Shown here: positions 63,353 through 64,000 of the stretch, one piece after another
Numbering within the stretch: position 1 is the stretch's first letter
Layout of the letters: the number at the start of each line of letters is the position of its first letter
Assembly (NCBI RefSeq): GCF_003325375.1
Contig: NZ_CP030862.1
Coordinates: forward strand, 2,731,501-2,795,500
Length of the DNA stretch: 64,000 bases
Source of the DNA: Streptomyces globosus
Lineage (GTDB): Bacteria > Actinomycetota > Actinomycetes > Streptomycetales > Streptomycetaceae
Direction of reading: 5' to 3'
Position numbers and translations under genes: made by a program
The notes under the pieces: generated by a model
Database searches by the model: none
What the model saw: the letters and a program-made list of their open reading frames with translations, nothing else
Told to the model about the DNA's origin: nothing

Positions 63353-64000
63353 TCAGCCGCCCAGGTCCAGGTGCGGGAACTGCGCGAGGAACGGCTCGGC
63401 GGTCGCGGAGATGCCCCGCCCGAACGGGGCGTCGAAGTCCCAGATCAGGAACAGCAGGAACGCGATCAGCGCACTGAACAGGCCCGCCAGCAGCAGCTCC
63501 CGGAAGGAGCGGCGGATCTGCAGCATGAAGATCATCCCCACGGTCACCAGCGCCCCGGTGATCAGCCCGAACCACACCACACCGGGCATGGTGGCCCCCG
63601 CGCTCAGCCCCCGGGCGCTGCGGGCGTCGTCGACGAGCGCCACCTGGTCCACCAGCGGCTGGTACGCCTGCCCCTCGTGGTCGGTCTGCGGCTCGTAGTC
63701 GGTGACGTCCCGGCGGATCCGCTCCAGCAGCTCCCCGCTGCGGTCGGTGACCGTGCCGTGCTCGGCCATCTGCCGCCACTCGGTGTCCACCACGTACGTC
63801 ACGTACGCGTCGACACCGGCCCGGATCCGGTCGCGGACCTCGGCCGGGTAGACCTGGGAGCGGACGCTGATCTCGTGCAGAGCCTGGGCCTCCTGGCGCA
63901 CGTACTCCTGGGCCGCTCCCCGGCCCTCCCACACGCCGGCGATCGCCAGGCCGAGCACGATCGCGTAGATCACCCCGATCATCATCGTCATGTACTCGAT
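63353..64000 (-). CDS. DUF4239-family membrane protein (5' end beyond the window)
   Basis: The frame is open past 64000, where codons before the first visible ATG read I-E-Y, so the protein starts outside. Visible parts: MMIGVIYAIVLGLAIAGVWE (span), a soluble helical middle (EYVRQEAQALHEISVRSQVY, AYVTYVVDTEWRQMAEHGTV), and two more spans (MPGVVWFGLITGALVTVGMI and LLLAGLFSALIAFLLFLIWD). It ends DAPFGRGISATAEPFLAQFP. This is the bestrophin-like DUF4239 layout, a possible ion-channel-like fold with no proven role. If normal length (about 250), 35-40 residues are missing. Confidence 0.8.
   Translation of the reverse strand: MEYMTMMIGVIYAIVLGLAIAGVWEGRGAAQEYVRQEAQALHEISVRSQVYPAEVRDRIRAGVDAYVTYVVDTEWRQMAEHGTVTDRSGELLERIRRDVTDYEPQTDHEGQAYQPLVDQVALVDDARSARGLSAGATMPGVVWFGLITGALVTVGMIFMLQIRRSFRELLLAGLFSALIAFLLFLIWDFDAPFGRGISATAEPFLAQFPHLDLGG

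Overview
The window is high-GC actinobacterial DNA, almost certainly from a Streptomyces. Third codon positions are nearly all G or C, many genes start at GTG, long antisense frames stay open, and the recognisable genes (lysX, class F sortase, SpoIIE-type phosphatase, XRE/methyltransferase pairs, DUF-type lipoproteins) have Streptomyces-like neighbours.

Two parts differ in character. About 1-38.3 kb is accessory DNA rich in mobile elements and defence-type genes. It holds, in order: a decayed IS3-family element; a large minus-strand P-loop (STAND-type) ATPase with a nuclease-like N-terminus; two small frameshifted genes; a minus-strand run led by a 44-residue peptide ORF and continuing with an MBL-fold hydrolase, an APH-like kinase, a VOC protein, a GNAT acetyltransferase and a broken Nudix gene; a second minus-strand operon of three small proteins (69, 121 and 27 aa) divergent from an XRE regulator coupled to a SAM methyltransferase; a membrane-anchored Mrr-type restriction gene split by an intact IS5-type element with a TA target duplication; type I hsdM/hsdS genes without hsdR; and an alkyltransferase-like gene.

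The most striking object is a six-gene plus-strand operon at 24729-37640. Every gene overlaps the next by 1 to 20 bases. It encodes two unrecognised proteins, a 1821-aa SF2 helicase with DUF1998-type cysteine clusters, a protein with a J-domain-like segment lacking HPD, a GrpE-like protein and an Hsp70. I read it as a complete Hsp70/J/GrpE chaperone triad dedicated to a helicase, probably an anti-phage or DNA-processing system. I cannot match it to a named system.

From panD (38375) to the right edge the DNA looks like ordinary chromosome: panD, gnd, an Rpf/LysM/M23 cell-wall enzyme, a DMT transporter, an SDR oxidoreductase, an epimerase, a lipase-maturation-factor-like membrane protein, a DUF1990 protein, a lipoprotein, a PAS-GAF-SpoIIE-ATPase phosphatase, an Fpg/Nei glycosylase, an ECF sigma factor, a CapA-like lipoprotein, lysX, a polysaccharide deacetylase, a class F sortase between two related surface proteins, and a DUF4239 gene cut by the window edge. 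I saw no tRNA, rRNA or CRISPR array.
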